Positions 8,321-15,192 of a stretch of DNA of 19,622 nt are shown here, piece by piece. The position numbers and the translations under genes are program-made. Source of the DNA: Halobacteriovoraceae bacterium (GTDB lineage: Bacteria; Bdellovibrionota; Bacteriovoracia; Bacteriovoracales; Bacteriovoracaceae); assembly GCA_018663815.1 (NCBI GenBank), contig JABJPQ010000089.1, positions 1 through 19,622 of the forward strand. Direction: 5' to 3'. The first letter of the stretch is position 1; every line of letters begins with the position of its first letter. The notes below the pieces were generated by a model, which had not been told where the DNA came from, did not search any database, and saw only the letters and a program-made list of their open reading frames with translations.

Positions 8321-8353
8321 TAACATGGGAACTTTAAACTCCATGTTATTTTT
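8321..8353 (+). terminator. Probable yajQ terminator
   Basis: A perfect 8-bp stem, TAACATGG (8321-8328) with CCATGTTA (8341-8348), encloses a 12-base loop and is followed by five T. It points in the yajQ direction. The distal stem arm includes the stop codon of the convergent helicase gene (8346-8348). The 113-base gap before that gene also holds a short ACTTACA tandem at 8249-8268. Confidence 0.6.
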
Positions 8354-10355
8354 GTCTAAGCTCAATAACCTTATAAGCCCCATCACCAATAGAGGTTGAA
8401 GTAATCGTCCCATCCTCTTCAAAAAACTTATGAATAAGCCGTCTATCTCTACCATTTAATGGCTTCAACTTTATAACATCATCTGACTCAAGAACTTTTT
8501 GCTTCATTTTTTTTGCAAACTTGGCCATCTTCTCTTCGTCATTGCCGTTATTACGACTTGGCTTATTATTAGCGCGTGCCTTAAAGCATTTAACATTTAT
8601 CTTAATTCCTCTATGCATCATAACTCTAGACTGTAAATAGACTGTAATAATTTGTTCAAAAGCATCAATAAGCTCAAAGTTGTTCTTAACTAACAATGCC
8701 TCATCCTTACCGCTAAAACTTACCAGCAGGGTATTATTCTTAAAGGAAACTCTTACATATAAATTAAGCTGAGCCTTCTTAATTGTTTCAATCATAAATG
8801 GAAGCAAAAGTTTCTTATAAATTGGCTTTATAAAAAATTTATATTTTGTAAGTTTACTTCCAAAAATAAAAAATTTCCGTTTCCCAGCAGAAAGAACTTC
8901 ATGACCTAATAAACTTTCATCAGTAATTCTTAAAAAACTCATGGCCATAACCGAAGCTTCTTTTAAGCTGTAAGACTCAGTCTCATAAAATCTTTTATCT
9001 ACCCTTGGTAACTTAGGTCGATCTTCCCTTTTTACTCTTTCACGTCTTTGTACTGGTTGGCGCGGTGGAGTTTTTGTCCTTTTGTTATCTCTCTTTTCAT
9101 AGCTTGAATTTCTATCATTTGTTTGCACTTTAAGCGTCCTTCTGTCTATCCTTGGCTTTGCACATATGTCTGTTGCAAAGTCATCGTTTGAAAGGTCAAG
9201 TTTTTCAATCTTTTCCTCAATAAGTTCATATATTGCTTCTATATTTTCACTATCTTCGTAGGCACAAAAGCTTATTGCCTCACCAGAACTACCAGCTCTA
9301 CCTGTTCGACCAATTCGGTGGACATAATTTGATGCTTCCTGTGGAAGATCGTAATTAACCACGAGGTTCACATCCTTAATATCAAGGCCTCTTGCAGCGA
9401 CATCAGTACAAACAAGTACACCTATTTTTTTGGAACGAAACTCTTCAAGTAGTTTTGTTCTTCTATTTTGAGCTAATTTTCCAGAAATAGGTTTAGCTAC
9501 AATCCCCATCAAATTTAACCACTCAGCTACTGTGTGGGTTTGAACTTGAGTATTACAAAACACAATCGTGTGGGCATCTTGTTTATTTCTTAAAATTTGA
9601 ACTAATAGAGAAAACTTCTCATCAGAGCTCAACATGGCCACTTTATGATCTATATGATCAACCAGCAAACTATCTTCATTTAGTTTAAACTCTTCAGGTA
9701 CAGAGCCAAACTTATATGCCGTACTAAGGACTTCCATATTTGTCGTTGCAGACAGCATTATTAATTGTCGATTTTTATTACTACGGCCTAAGACAAATTC
9801 AATATCCTTTTTAAATCCCATATCAAACAGTCGATCTGCTTCATCAAAGACGAGACCTTTAACATTTGAAAGACTGACAACTTTTTGTTTAATTAAATCA
9901 ACAAGACGTCCTGGTGTTGCAACAACGACATGTACACCTTTACCTATAATTTCTTTTTGTGTATCAATATTTTCTCCACCAATGACACAAACAGACTTCA
10001 CTCCAATATTCTCGCCAAACATTTTAAACACTTTATGCGTTTGTTGAGCAAGTTCTCTTGTTGGAGAAAGGACTGCATATAAGCACTCATTAGTTTCACT
10101 TTGATCTGGAACAGTGGCCCTTAGCATTTTTTCTAAAATTGGAATAACAAAAGCACCCGTTTTTCCACTGCCAGTTTCAGCTTGGGCAAAAATGTCTTTT
10201 CCTGCAATAATTGGTTTATAAGTCATGTCTTGAATCGGTGATGCTTTTTTAAAACTATTTTCATCAAGTGTCGTAAGTAAAGTCTTGTCCATCTCAAATG
10301 AACTAAATTCAATCGTGGTTTCGATAATGATATCCTTGAGTATTTTTTTAAACAC
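8346..10355 (-). CDS. DEAD-box RNA helicase fused to a Jag/KhpB-like (Jag_N-KH-R3H) module
   Basis: This 669-residue protein has two parts. Residues 15-385 are a complete DEAD-box ATP-dependent RNA helicase: Q motif (F17...SPIQ 39-42), Walker A AETGSGKT (59-66), PTREL (98-102), TPGR (147-150), DEAD (171-174), SAT (202-204), TDVAARGLD (317-325) and HRIGRTGR (346-353). A basic linker (about 398-457) follows. Residues 458-503 resemble Jag_N (SLKEASVMAMSFL...GKRKFFIFGSK), about 515-595 a type II KH fold with a degraded GxxG loop, and 605-667 an R3H domain with R638-x3-H642 in DRRLIH and TSTSIGDG. This is the domain order of Jag/KhpB, normally a separate RNA-binding protein. The start is GTG with no clear Shine-Dalgarno; ATG at residue 22 is possible but would cut into the Q motif. 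It probably remodels RNA in the cytoplasm. The Jag assignment is by motif recognition. Confidence 0.85.
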   Translation of the reverse strand: MFKKILKDIIIETTIEFSSFEMDKTLLTTLDENSFKKASPIQDMTYKPIIAGKDIFAQAETGSGKTGAFVIPILEKMLRATVPDQSETNECLYAVLSPTRELAQQTHKVFKMFGENIGVKSVCVIGGENIDTQKEIIGKGVHVVVATPGRLVDLIKQKVVSLSNVKGLVFDEADRLFDMGFKKDIEFVLGRSNKNRQLIMLSATTNMEVLSTAYKFGSVPEEFKLNEDSLLVDHIDHKVAMLSSDEKFSLLVQILRNKQDAHTIVFCNTQVQTHTVAEWLNLMGIVAKPISGKLAQNRRTKLLEEFRSKKIGVLVCTDVAARGLDIKDVNLVVNYDLPQEASNYVHRIGRTGRAGSSGEAISFCAYEDSENIEAIYELIEEKIEKLDLSNDDFATDICAKPRIDRRTLKVQTNDRNSSYEKRDNKRTKTPPRQPVQRRERVKREDRPKLPRVDKRFYETESYSLKEASVMAMSFLRITDESLLGHEVLSAGKRKFFIFGSKLTKYKFFIKPIYKKLLLPFMIETIKKAQLNLYVRVSFKNNTLLVSFSGKDEALLVKNNFELIDAFEQIITVYLQSRVMMHRGIKINVKCFKARANNKPSRNNGNDEEKMAKFAKKMKQKVLESDDVIKLKPLNGRDRRLIHKFFEEDGTITSTSIGDGAYKVIELRQK

Positions 10356-10579
10356 TTTATAGTGAATAGTTAGGTAAGTCTATGAAGTAACGCTTAGTTT
10401 ATGCGCTTCAGCCCCAAATACTGCGAGGCAATATACAAATTAACACTACGCAAACTCATCGTTTTTTCAATAAAGTGCCCTTAAACACCTATTTTTGTAA
10501 CAATACTACTTAATCTATCGGTAAAGTCCATGTTACAATTTTGCCACTAATTAATTAAACCACACAAAAGGATTTTAAA
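10356..10579. other. Divergent intergenic region
   Basis: These 224 bases separate the helicase and SWIB genes, which are transcribed away from each other, so promoters in both directions are expected. A TACAAT hexamer near 10533 could be the SWIB -10, with no good -35. TATAAA on the minus strand abuts the helicase GTG. A weak bulged hairpin (TGAAG 10383 with CTTCA 10406) is visible. I see no small gene. Confidence 0.4.
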
Positions 10580-10909
10580 ATGGCTGAAGCAAAAGGATTA
10601 AAAAAACCTGTAAAGTTAAAAACAGAACTAGCTGCAATGCTTGGAGAAACAGAACTACCAAGAACTGAAATAACTAAAAAACTATGGGAGTATATTAAGA
10701 GCAATAAACTTCAAACTAAAACTGAAAATGGTAAAGCTGAAAATGCTGGTAAATATATTGTTGCAGATTCAACTCTATTAAGTATTTTTAAAAATACAAA
10801 ATCAACAAGTAAATCAGGTAAATTAACTGATCTTACAAAAATGAATGAAGGCGACACAATCAACATGATGCAAATGGCTGCTGTTGTTGGTGCAAATATT
10901 GAAGCATAA
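10580..10909 (+). CDS. SWIB/MDM2 domain protein
   Basis: This 109-residue protein is almost entirely a SWIB domain. After a basic N-terminus it reads KLKTELAAMLGETELPRTEI, then KKLWEYIKSNKLQ, and ends with LLSIFKNTK...KLTDLTKMNEG, matching the hydrophobic-cleft helices of the SWIB/MDM2 fold. In eukaryotes the fold belongs to chromatin remodelling factors; stand-alone bacterial versions are known in Chlamydiae and in Bdellovibrio-like bacteria, where a DNA-associated role is suspected but not settled. The ATG follows an AAAGGA ribosome site. A strong hairpin follows the stop, so it is probably monocistronic. It is divergent from the helicase-Jag gene. Confidence 0.88.
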   Translation: MAEAKGLKKPVKLKTELAAMLGETELPRTEITKKLWEYIKSNKLQTKTENGKAENAGKYIVADSTLLSIFKNTKSTSKSGKLTDLTKMNEGDTINMMQMAAVVGANIEA

Positions 10910-10925
10910 TTAAACACAAATAAAT

Positions 10926-10949
10926 AAAGGGGCTTGCAAGAGTCCCTTT
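10926..10949 (+). terminator. SWIB gene terminator
   Basis: The sequence AAAGGGGCTTGCAAGAGTCC followed by CTTT folds into a 10-bp stem (two G-U pairs) closed by a GCAA tetraloop of GNRA type. It begins 16 bases after the SWIB stop. The T-run after it is short (TTTA). Confidence 0.6.
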
Positions 10950-10966
10950 ATCAACTCACACCCAAA

Positions 10967-11559
10967 ATGACCTTTTACGAAACAAATATTTTTCCTACAC
11001 TTAATGACCTCGTTACTAAAGGCTTTGGTCGTTTTCGTAAAGATCTTCTCACAATGGCTAAAGGCAAGGTTTTAGAAATAGGTATGGGTTCTGGAATGTC
11101 TTTTGACTTCTACCCCCATGCTGTAACTTCAGTCGATGCCATTGATCCCAATCCGAGCATGCTAGAACGTGCTAAAGAAAAACCAAATACTAAAATTAAG
11201 CTTCAACTGGGGCAAGCAGAGCAACTGAACTTTGAAGATGATTCCTTTGACACTATTATTTGTTTTCTCGTTTATGCTCGGTAAGTGATCTAAAAAAATC
11301 ACTCTTGGAAATTAAGCGTGTGCTAAAACCTAGCGGCCAATTACTTTTTTTTGAACATATTGCTCCACCAGCAAACACTTTTCACCGTGAAATTTTTGAA
11401 CGTATTAACTCTTTTTGGTAAGCTCCGGCCTGTGGTTGCCAACTGACACGAGAAACACTGTCAGAAATGTATAAAAGTGGGTTTATAGTAGAATTAATAC
11501 AATTTCAAAAAAAACCCTCCAAACTTCTTCCCATTATTCGGGGAGTTGCTAAAAAATGA
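10967..11559 (+). pseudogene. Class I SAM-dependent methyltransferase, frameshifted and with internal stop
   Basis: The first part (10967-11284) encodes a methyltransferase N-terminus: motif I VLEIGMGSGMSFDFYP, then VDAIDPNPSMLERA, a GQAEQLNFEDDSFDTII segment and FLV. It then hits TAA (11282-11284). From 11275 a different frame continues the same protein: CSVSDLKKSLLEIKRVLKPS, GQLLFFEHI and so on to a TGA at 11557-11559. One missing base near TTTATGC (about 11272) would rejoin the frames. A second lesion, TAA at 11419-11421, lies after ERINSFW in the restored frame. Two independent lesions argue for decay rather than one sequencing error. The ATG at 10967 is preferred to an upstream TTG at 10934, which lies inside the SWIB terminator. 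Intact relatives are UbiE/Mettl7-like methyltransferases of about 200 residues. Confidence 0.85.
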
Positions 11560-11605
11560 ACTGTACACGTTTGTGAGTACTTACTGTACACATTTGTGAA
11601 TACTT
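11560..11605. repeat. Perfectly adjacent 23-bp tandem repeat
   Basis: Unit 1 (11560-11582) and unit 2 (11583-11605) abut without spacer and differ at two positions (both G to A). Each begins ACTGTACAC and ends with TACTT; the middle is TTTGTGA. They start on the last base of the pseudogene stop codon and end 25 bases before the promoter at 11631. They could be regulator sites or the remnant of a transposon end. Confidence 0.8.
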
Positions 11606-11630
11606 AATGACGTATTTGATGTCTTATTTT

Positions 11631-11659
11631 TTGACTAGAAATTAATTCAGCCCTACATT
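11631..11659 (+). promoter_or_regulatory. Sigma-70-type promoter for the small secreted protein
   Basis: TTGACT (11631-11636), a 17-base spacer and TACATT (11654-11659) match -35 and -10 consensus at 5/6 and 4/6. Transcription would begin near 11666, giving a leader of about 23 bases that contains the AAGGAG ribosome site. Confidence 0.5.
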
Positions 11660-11688
11660 AGGCCATCAAAACATCTAAGGAGATTAAA

Positions 11689-12105
11689 ATGAAAAAATCA
11701 ATTGTATTACTAGCAGTATTAACGACGACAAGCTTATTTGCTTCTACACCTCAAATCCAATTTTCTAACAATGGATTTTCACACAGAACATCAATTTTTA
11801 ATGTATGTGTAACTGAAAATGATCTTTTTAGAACAATCAATAAAGTTGCTCTTTATGAGTTAGGTGGTACAGGAGATAACCAATATCCAACCTCAAATGG
11901 TTCAGCTGAATATCTTTATGCATCAAGAACTTACTCAAAAGAGTACTGCCTTAAAAATGAATGTGGAACTTTTGATGACTTTGAAACGATCACAGAAACA
12001 CTTCCACTAAGCTACAGAATTGAAGTTACGGGAGAAGAGATTGGGGACAGCGGAATGTATGAAGTCCTTTCTGTAAAAAAACACACAATTACAAGTTGTA
12101 AATAA
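11689..12105 (+). CDS. Small secreted cysteine-containing protein
   Basis: This 138-residue protein has a clear signal peptide: two lysines, a hydrophobic core and probable cleavage after LFA (residue 18). The mature part carries four cysteines (C40, C87, C92, C137), enough for two disulfides in the periplasm or outside the cell, and looks beta-rich. I do not recognise a family. The ATG follows a strong AAGGAG site. It has its own promoter upstream and a hairpin terminator downstream, so it is a single-gene unit. It lies next to a decayed methyltransferase and convergent with a second small periplasmic protein gene. Confidence 0.8.
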   Translation: MKKSIVLLAVLTTTSLFASTPQIQFSNNGFSHRTSIFNVCVTENDLFRTINKVALYELGGTGDNQYPTSNGSAEYLYASRTYSKEYCLKNECGTFDDFETITETLPLSYRIEVTGEEIGDSGMYEVLSVKKHTITSCK

Positions 12106-12116
12106 TAATACTATGC

Positions 12117-12160
12117 CCCGCTTCTACCTCTATATATTATGTAGGGGCGGGTGCTGTTTT
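12117..12160 (+). terminator. Terminator of the small secreted protein gene
   Basis: CCCGCTTCTAC (12117-12127) pairs with GTAGGGGCGGG (12141-12151) over 11 bp with two G-U pairs and a 13-base AT-rich loop, followed by a tract ending in TTTT. It begins 11 bases after the stop. Confidence 0.65.
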
Positions 12161-12189
12161 CACATTGAATGAATATCACTTTAGTCACC

Positions 12190-12206
12190 TTTGAGCCTAC
12201 CTCAAA
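12190..12206. terminator. Weak hairpin between convergent small-protein genes
   Basis: TTTGAG (12190-12195) and CTCAAA (12201-12206) form a 6-bp stem with a 5-base loop. There is no T-run on either side, so it is only a possible terminator for the minus-strand Spy-like gene that ends at 12224. Confidence 0.3.
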
Positions 12207-12223
12207 TGTATTTAATAACTCTC

Positions 12224-12652
12224 TTACTTTTTCTGAACTATTTTCTTTCGATTACGTAAACATTCTAAAAATTTTAATCTTTGTTCACCAGTTAAAACAT
12301 CAAATTGAACTTCTAGTTTAGTGGCCTTACGAATTGTTTTTATTGGTTCCATAGTTTTACGTAATTCTTTTGCTGCATCCATAGCCTCTTCTTTGGTGGT
12401 GGTTGCATTCAAAATGACTTTATTAAAGTTTTTCTGGGCCGTAACTGCCATTTTTAAATGAGACTTAATTTGTATTCTTGCGGTTTTTAAAATCTTTTTA
12501 ATCTCATTTTTTTGAATTTTGGCCAAGGATAAATCAGCACAAAAAATTCTTTGTTTATTTGACTTTGTTAGTGCTCTCAAGTCTTTCATTTTAATGGCCG
12601 AAAAAGCGGATAAACTTAGTAATGAAGCTAATAAAATAACAAGTAATTTCAT
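12224..12652 (-). CDS. Small periplasmic Spy/CpxP-like protein
   Basis: The ATG at 12652 follows an AAGGAG site and starts a clean signal peptide (MKLLVILLASLLSLSAFSA, cleavage near residue 19), giving 142 residues. A TTG at 12676 would add an eight-residue polar extension and place the ribosome site inside the gene, so I rejected it. The mature protein is highly basic and predicted all-helical. It ends with FDVLTGEQRLKFLECLRNRK, which contains the LTxxQ motif (120-124) seen in Spy/CpxP-type periplasmic chaperones and metal-resistance sensors. Two cysteines (C38, C131) might pair. The family link rests on the motif and helical character; sequence similarity elsewhere is weak. Confidence 0.7.
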   Translation of the reverse strand: MKLLVILLASLLSLSAFSAIKMKDLRALTKSNKQRIFCADLSLAKIQKNEIKKILKTARIQIKSHLKMAVTAQKNFNKVILNATTTKEEAMDAAKELRKTMEPIKTIRKATKLEVQFDVLTGEQRLKFLECLRNRKKIVQKK

Positions 12653-12816
12653 ATTGATCTCCTTAAAAATATTCAATACCTAAATTAGATATGAAGCCTC
12701 AGACTTTGGCAAATTGATCAGATTTTAAAGTCCTATCAATCATGGAAAAACATGAGTTATCTTAGTTTTATTTCACAATCTAGAGGTAGAATTGGTACAA
12801 GCTAGTAGGAGGCACT

Positions 12817-13305
12817 ATGATCTATGAAGTAAACGGAGACATTTTATTAAGTAAAGCACACGCAGTTGCGCATGGCGTAGCTCCAAATGACGATTTCAAA
12901 AAAGGCTTAGCTTATTCTTTACGCGAGAATTGGCCGTCTTTATACAAAGACTTCAGGAACTACTCACATAAAAATCACCCAAAAGAAGGTAGTGTTTGGA
13001 CTTGGATGAATGCTGAGGGAAAAAAGATCGTAAACTTGTTTACCCAAGAACACTCCCGCGGACACAATTCTCACCCCGGTAAGGCCACAACTTCTTATGT
13101 AAACCATTCACTTAAAGAACTTAGAAAGGTCATAGAGGATGAGGATATAAAATCAATAGCTATGCCAAAATTAGCGACAGGTGTTGGGAGTCTAGACTGG
13201 AATGAAGTAAGACCACTTATTGATAAACACCTAGGTGACTTAAAAATACCAATTTATATATATACTGAATTTCACAAAGGTCAACAAGCAGACGAACCAA
13301 ACTAA
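12817..13305 (+). CDS. Macrodomain protein, TARG1/ALC1-like (ADP-ribose binding)
   Basis: This 162-residue protein is a single macrodomain, which binds ADP-ribose or removes it from proteins or nucleic acids. The markers are NGDILLSKAHAVAHGVA (6-22), KKGLAYSLRENWP (28-40), IVNLFTQ (71-77), HPGKATTSYV (86-95) and the binding loop KLATGVGSLDWNEV (118-131). These match the TARG1/ALC1-like branch rather than the MacroD branch. TARG1 uses a Lys and an Asp for hydrolysis; K89 is well placed, but the Asp in the GVGS loop is absent, so it may bind rather than cleave, or use another residue. The ATG follows TAGGAGG. No ADP-ribosyltransferase is adjacent, so it does not look like a DarTG pair. A strong hairpin follows. 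Confidence 0.85.
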   Translation: MIYEVNGDILLSKAHAVAHGVAPNDDFKKGLAYSLRENWPSLYKDFRNYSHKNHPKEGSVWTWMNAEGKKIVNLFTQEHSRGHNSHPGKATTSYVNHSLKELRKVIEDEDIKSIAMPKLATGVGSLDWNEVRPLIDKHLGDLKIPIYIYTEFHKGQQADEPN

Positions 13306-13310
13306 TACCG

Positions 13311-13340
13311 TAAAGCTCCTCTTTAATTGGAGGAGCTTTA
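13311..13340. terminator. Hairpin after the macrodomain gene
   Basis: TAAAGCTCCTC (13311-13321) pairs perfectly with GAGGAGCTTTA (13330-13340) over 11 bp with an 8-base loop, six bases after the stop. The following bases are TAATTAAG, so the U-run is poor; the stem is still the strongest perfect hairpin in the window. Confidence 0.6.
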
Positions 13341-13389
13341 TAATTAAGTAAACCGCAATTATACTTTCTAAAAACCCAAGAACCCATTC

Positions 13390-13418
13390 TTGACCTAACT
13401 TATGATCATAGGTAAAAA
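13390..13418 (+). promoter_or_regulatory. Candidate promoter of the symporter gene
   Basis: TTGACC (13390-13395), a 17-base spacer and TAAAAA (13413-13418) form a plausible promoter. The -10 ends only 6 bases before the ATG at 13425, so a transcript from it would start at or next to the start codon. No good ribosome site is present. Confidence 0.35.
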
Positions 13419-13424
13419 GAAAGC

Positions 13425-14765
13425 ATGAAAAGATATCTTTGGATAATCAGTGCATTACTTTTTGGAATAATTATTTATAATTTAAATGGATACTACTTTG
13501 AGCTAGATCATCTAAAATCTTCTGTCCTGTCCATTATGTGTACGGCAATTTTTTTATGGGTTAGTGAAGTTTTACCACTTTATATCACCTCAATGTTTGC
13601 ATCATTTTTATTAATTGTTATTTCTGATTTTTCCACCAAAGAAGTTTTCCACCCTTACTTTGATCCTGTGATAATGCTTTTTCTAGGTGGTTTTCTCCTA
13701 GCAAGGGCCCTAAATAAATACAGAATTGATCATTTTGGAGCTCAACTCCTTTTAAGCAGAGTCGGTACAAAACCAAGTACATTCTTACTCGCCCTAATGT
13801 TTTTTACCGCTTTTTTATCTTTGTGGATTTCAAATACTGCATCTGCAGCAATTATGATTCCACTAAGTATCCTTGTACTCTCTGAAAATAAGCTCTTAAA
13901 CCTCCCTACTAAGAGTAGCTTTGGAAGATCAATGATACTAGGAGTGGCTTACGCTGCAACCTTAGGTGGTATTGGATCTATAGTTGGTAGTCCGCCCAAC
14001 GCAATTGCAGTTAAGTACCTAGCCGAGATAAATATCCACATTAGTTTTTTACAATGGATGTACTACACAATCCCTTTTGTTATTATTTGCCTCTTATACA
14101 CTTGGCGAGTTCTCATCTTTTTAAACCCTCCGGAAATATCTGTCATCCATTTTCAAAAAACTGAAGTTAATTTTTCTAAAGATCAATACCTTGTTTTAAG
14201 CGTATTTATTATTACCGTTCTAGGTTGGTTAACAACAACTTTAACAGGAATTAGCTCCTCCACGATCGCCATGATTCCCATTTTACTACTTTTCCTATTC
14301 CAACTTCTTGATGATAAAGACCTTACAAGTATTTCTTGGGGCACACTCTTATTATTTGGTGGAGGCCTTAGTCTTGGGAATGCTCTCACCAGTATTGGCG
14401 CCGGCCAATGGTTATTGAGCTTTGTGCAAATATACCTCACAGATGTTCACTCCTTTATTATGATCTTGGGATTTATTTTTGCAGGTATACTTCTTACCAT
14501 GGCCGCAAGTAATACTGCCGCAGCAGCAATCCTAATTCCACTAATACTACCTATGGCCAGCTCATTAGGTCTTTCCTCCCATATCACTGCGATATTAATT
14601 GCAATTGGAGTCTCATTAGACTTTATGATTCCAGTCGGTACCCCTCCATCAGCTATCGCCCACTCAACTGGACTTGTGACCGTAAAGGAGATGATTGTTA
14701 ATGGAGTATTAATTAACTTGGGTGGAGCAATTATTCTCGCAGTTATTTATTATTTATTTTACTAA
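13425..14765 (+). CDS. DASS (SLC13) family sodium/anion symporter
   Basis: This 446-residue inner-membrane protein, hydrophobic throughout with about 11 membrane segments, belongs to the divalent anion:Na+ symporter family, which takes up dicarboxylates, citrate or sulfate with sodium. The two inverted halves each carry the family signature: SNTASAAIMIP (SNT 136-138) with GSPPNAI (188-194), and SNTAAAAILIP (SNT 362-364) with VGTPPSAIAHSTG (404-416). These SNT motifs bind the carboxylate and sodium ions. Length is typical. The substrate cannot be told from sequence; dicarboxylate is the default. Its stop overlaps the 3' end of the convergent HIT gene by 12 bases. Confidence 0.93.
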   Translation: MKRYLWIISALLFGIIIYNLNGYYFELDHLKSSVLSIMCTAIFLWVSEVLPLYITSMFASFLLIVISDFSTKEVFHPYFDPVIMLFLGGFLLARALNKYRIDHFGAQLLLSRVGTKPSTFLLALMFFTAFLSLWISNTASAAIMIPLSILVLSENKLLNLPTKSSFGRSMILGVAYAATLGGIGSIVGSPPNAIAVKYLAEINIHISFLQWMYYTIPFVIICLLYTWRVLIFLNPPEISVIHFQKTEVNFSKDQYLVLSVFIITVLGWLTTTLTGISSSTIAMIPILLLFLFQLLDDKDLTSISWGTLLLFGGGLSLGNALTSIGAGQWLLSFVQIYLTDVHSFIMILGFIFAGILLTMAASNTAAAAILIPLILPMASSLGLSSHITAILIAIGVSLDFMIPVGTPPSAIAHSTGLVTVKEMIVNGVLINLGGAIILAVIYYLFY

Positions 14766-15158
14766 GCTTCGATTAATAACTGCAATAAACTCGCTGATCA
14801 ATTTTTTATCATCACCTTTTTGACTTGCAAAGATAGCTCCTGGCCATGCTTTATCATTAATAAAACGACAAATAATATGAATGTGTAACTGTGGGACCAT
14901 ATTTCCTAATGTAGCAATATTAAGCTTATCAGGTTTAAACTCATCAGAAAGAACTTGAGACAAAACGTTTATCTCTACTAATAAGTTTTGTTGATCTTCA
15001 ATTGAGAGTAGATGTAACTCTGTAATATCAGCGACTCTAGGAACCAGCACAACCCAAGGGTTATCACTATCAGGCATTAAAAAAACATCTGAAAGTTTTA
15101 AACTAGTTATAAAAAGCAGGTCATGACTTAGCCTAGAGTGAAGTTTAAATTTTTTCAT
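14754..15158 (-). CDS. HIT domain protein
   Basis: This 134-residue protein has the histidine-triad fold of nucleotide hydrolases/transferases that act on dinucleoside polyphosphates or nucleotide conjugates in the cytoplasm. The active-site segment is LGNMVPQLHIHIICR (84-98). The usual first triad His is Gln (Q90-L-H92-I-H94), a form common in this bacterial subfamily (GNxVPQLHxHxIxR followed by AWP). H94 would be the nucleophile. The AWPGAIF segment at 104-110 also fits that subfamily. The ATG follows AGGAT. It is divergent from the channel gene with a 34-base gap and overlaps the symporter gene tail-to-tail. Confidence 0.9.
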   Translation of the reverse strand: MKKFKLHSRLSHDLLFITSLKLSDVFLMPDSDNPWVVLVPRVADITELHLLSIEDQQNLLVEINVLSQVLSDEFKPDKLNIATLGNMVPQLHIHIICRFINDKAWPGAIFASQKGDDKKLISEFIAVINRSLVK

Positions 15159-15192
15159 TTATTATCCTAGAAAAATACATCATAATAAAAGC

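Noticed and set aside
12817..13305. DarTG-type toxin-antitoxin with the macrodomain as antitoxin
   Set aside because: No DarT-like ADP-ribosyltransferase frame is present on either side; the neighbours are a Spy-like protein and an anion symporter.
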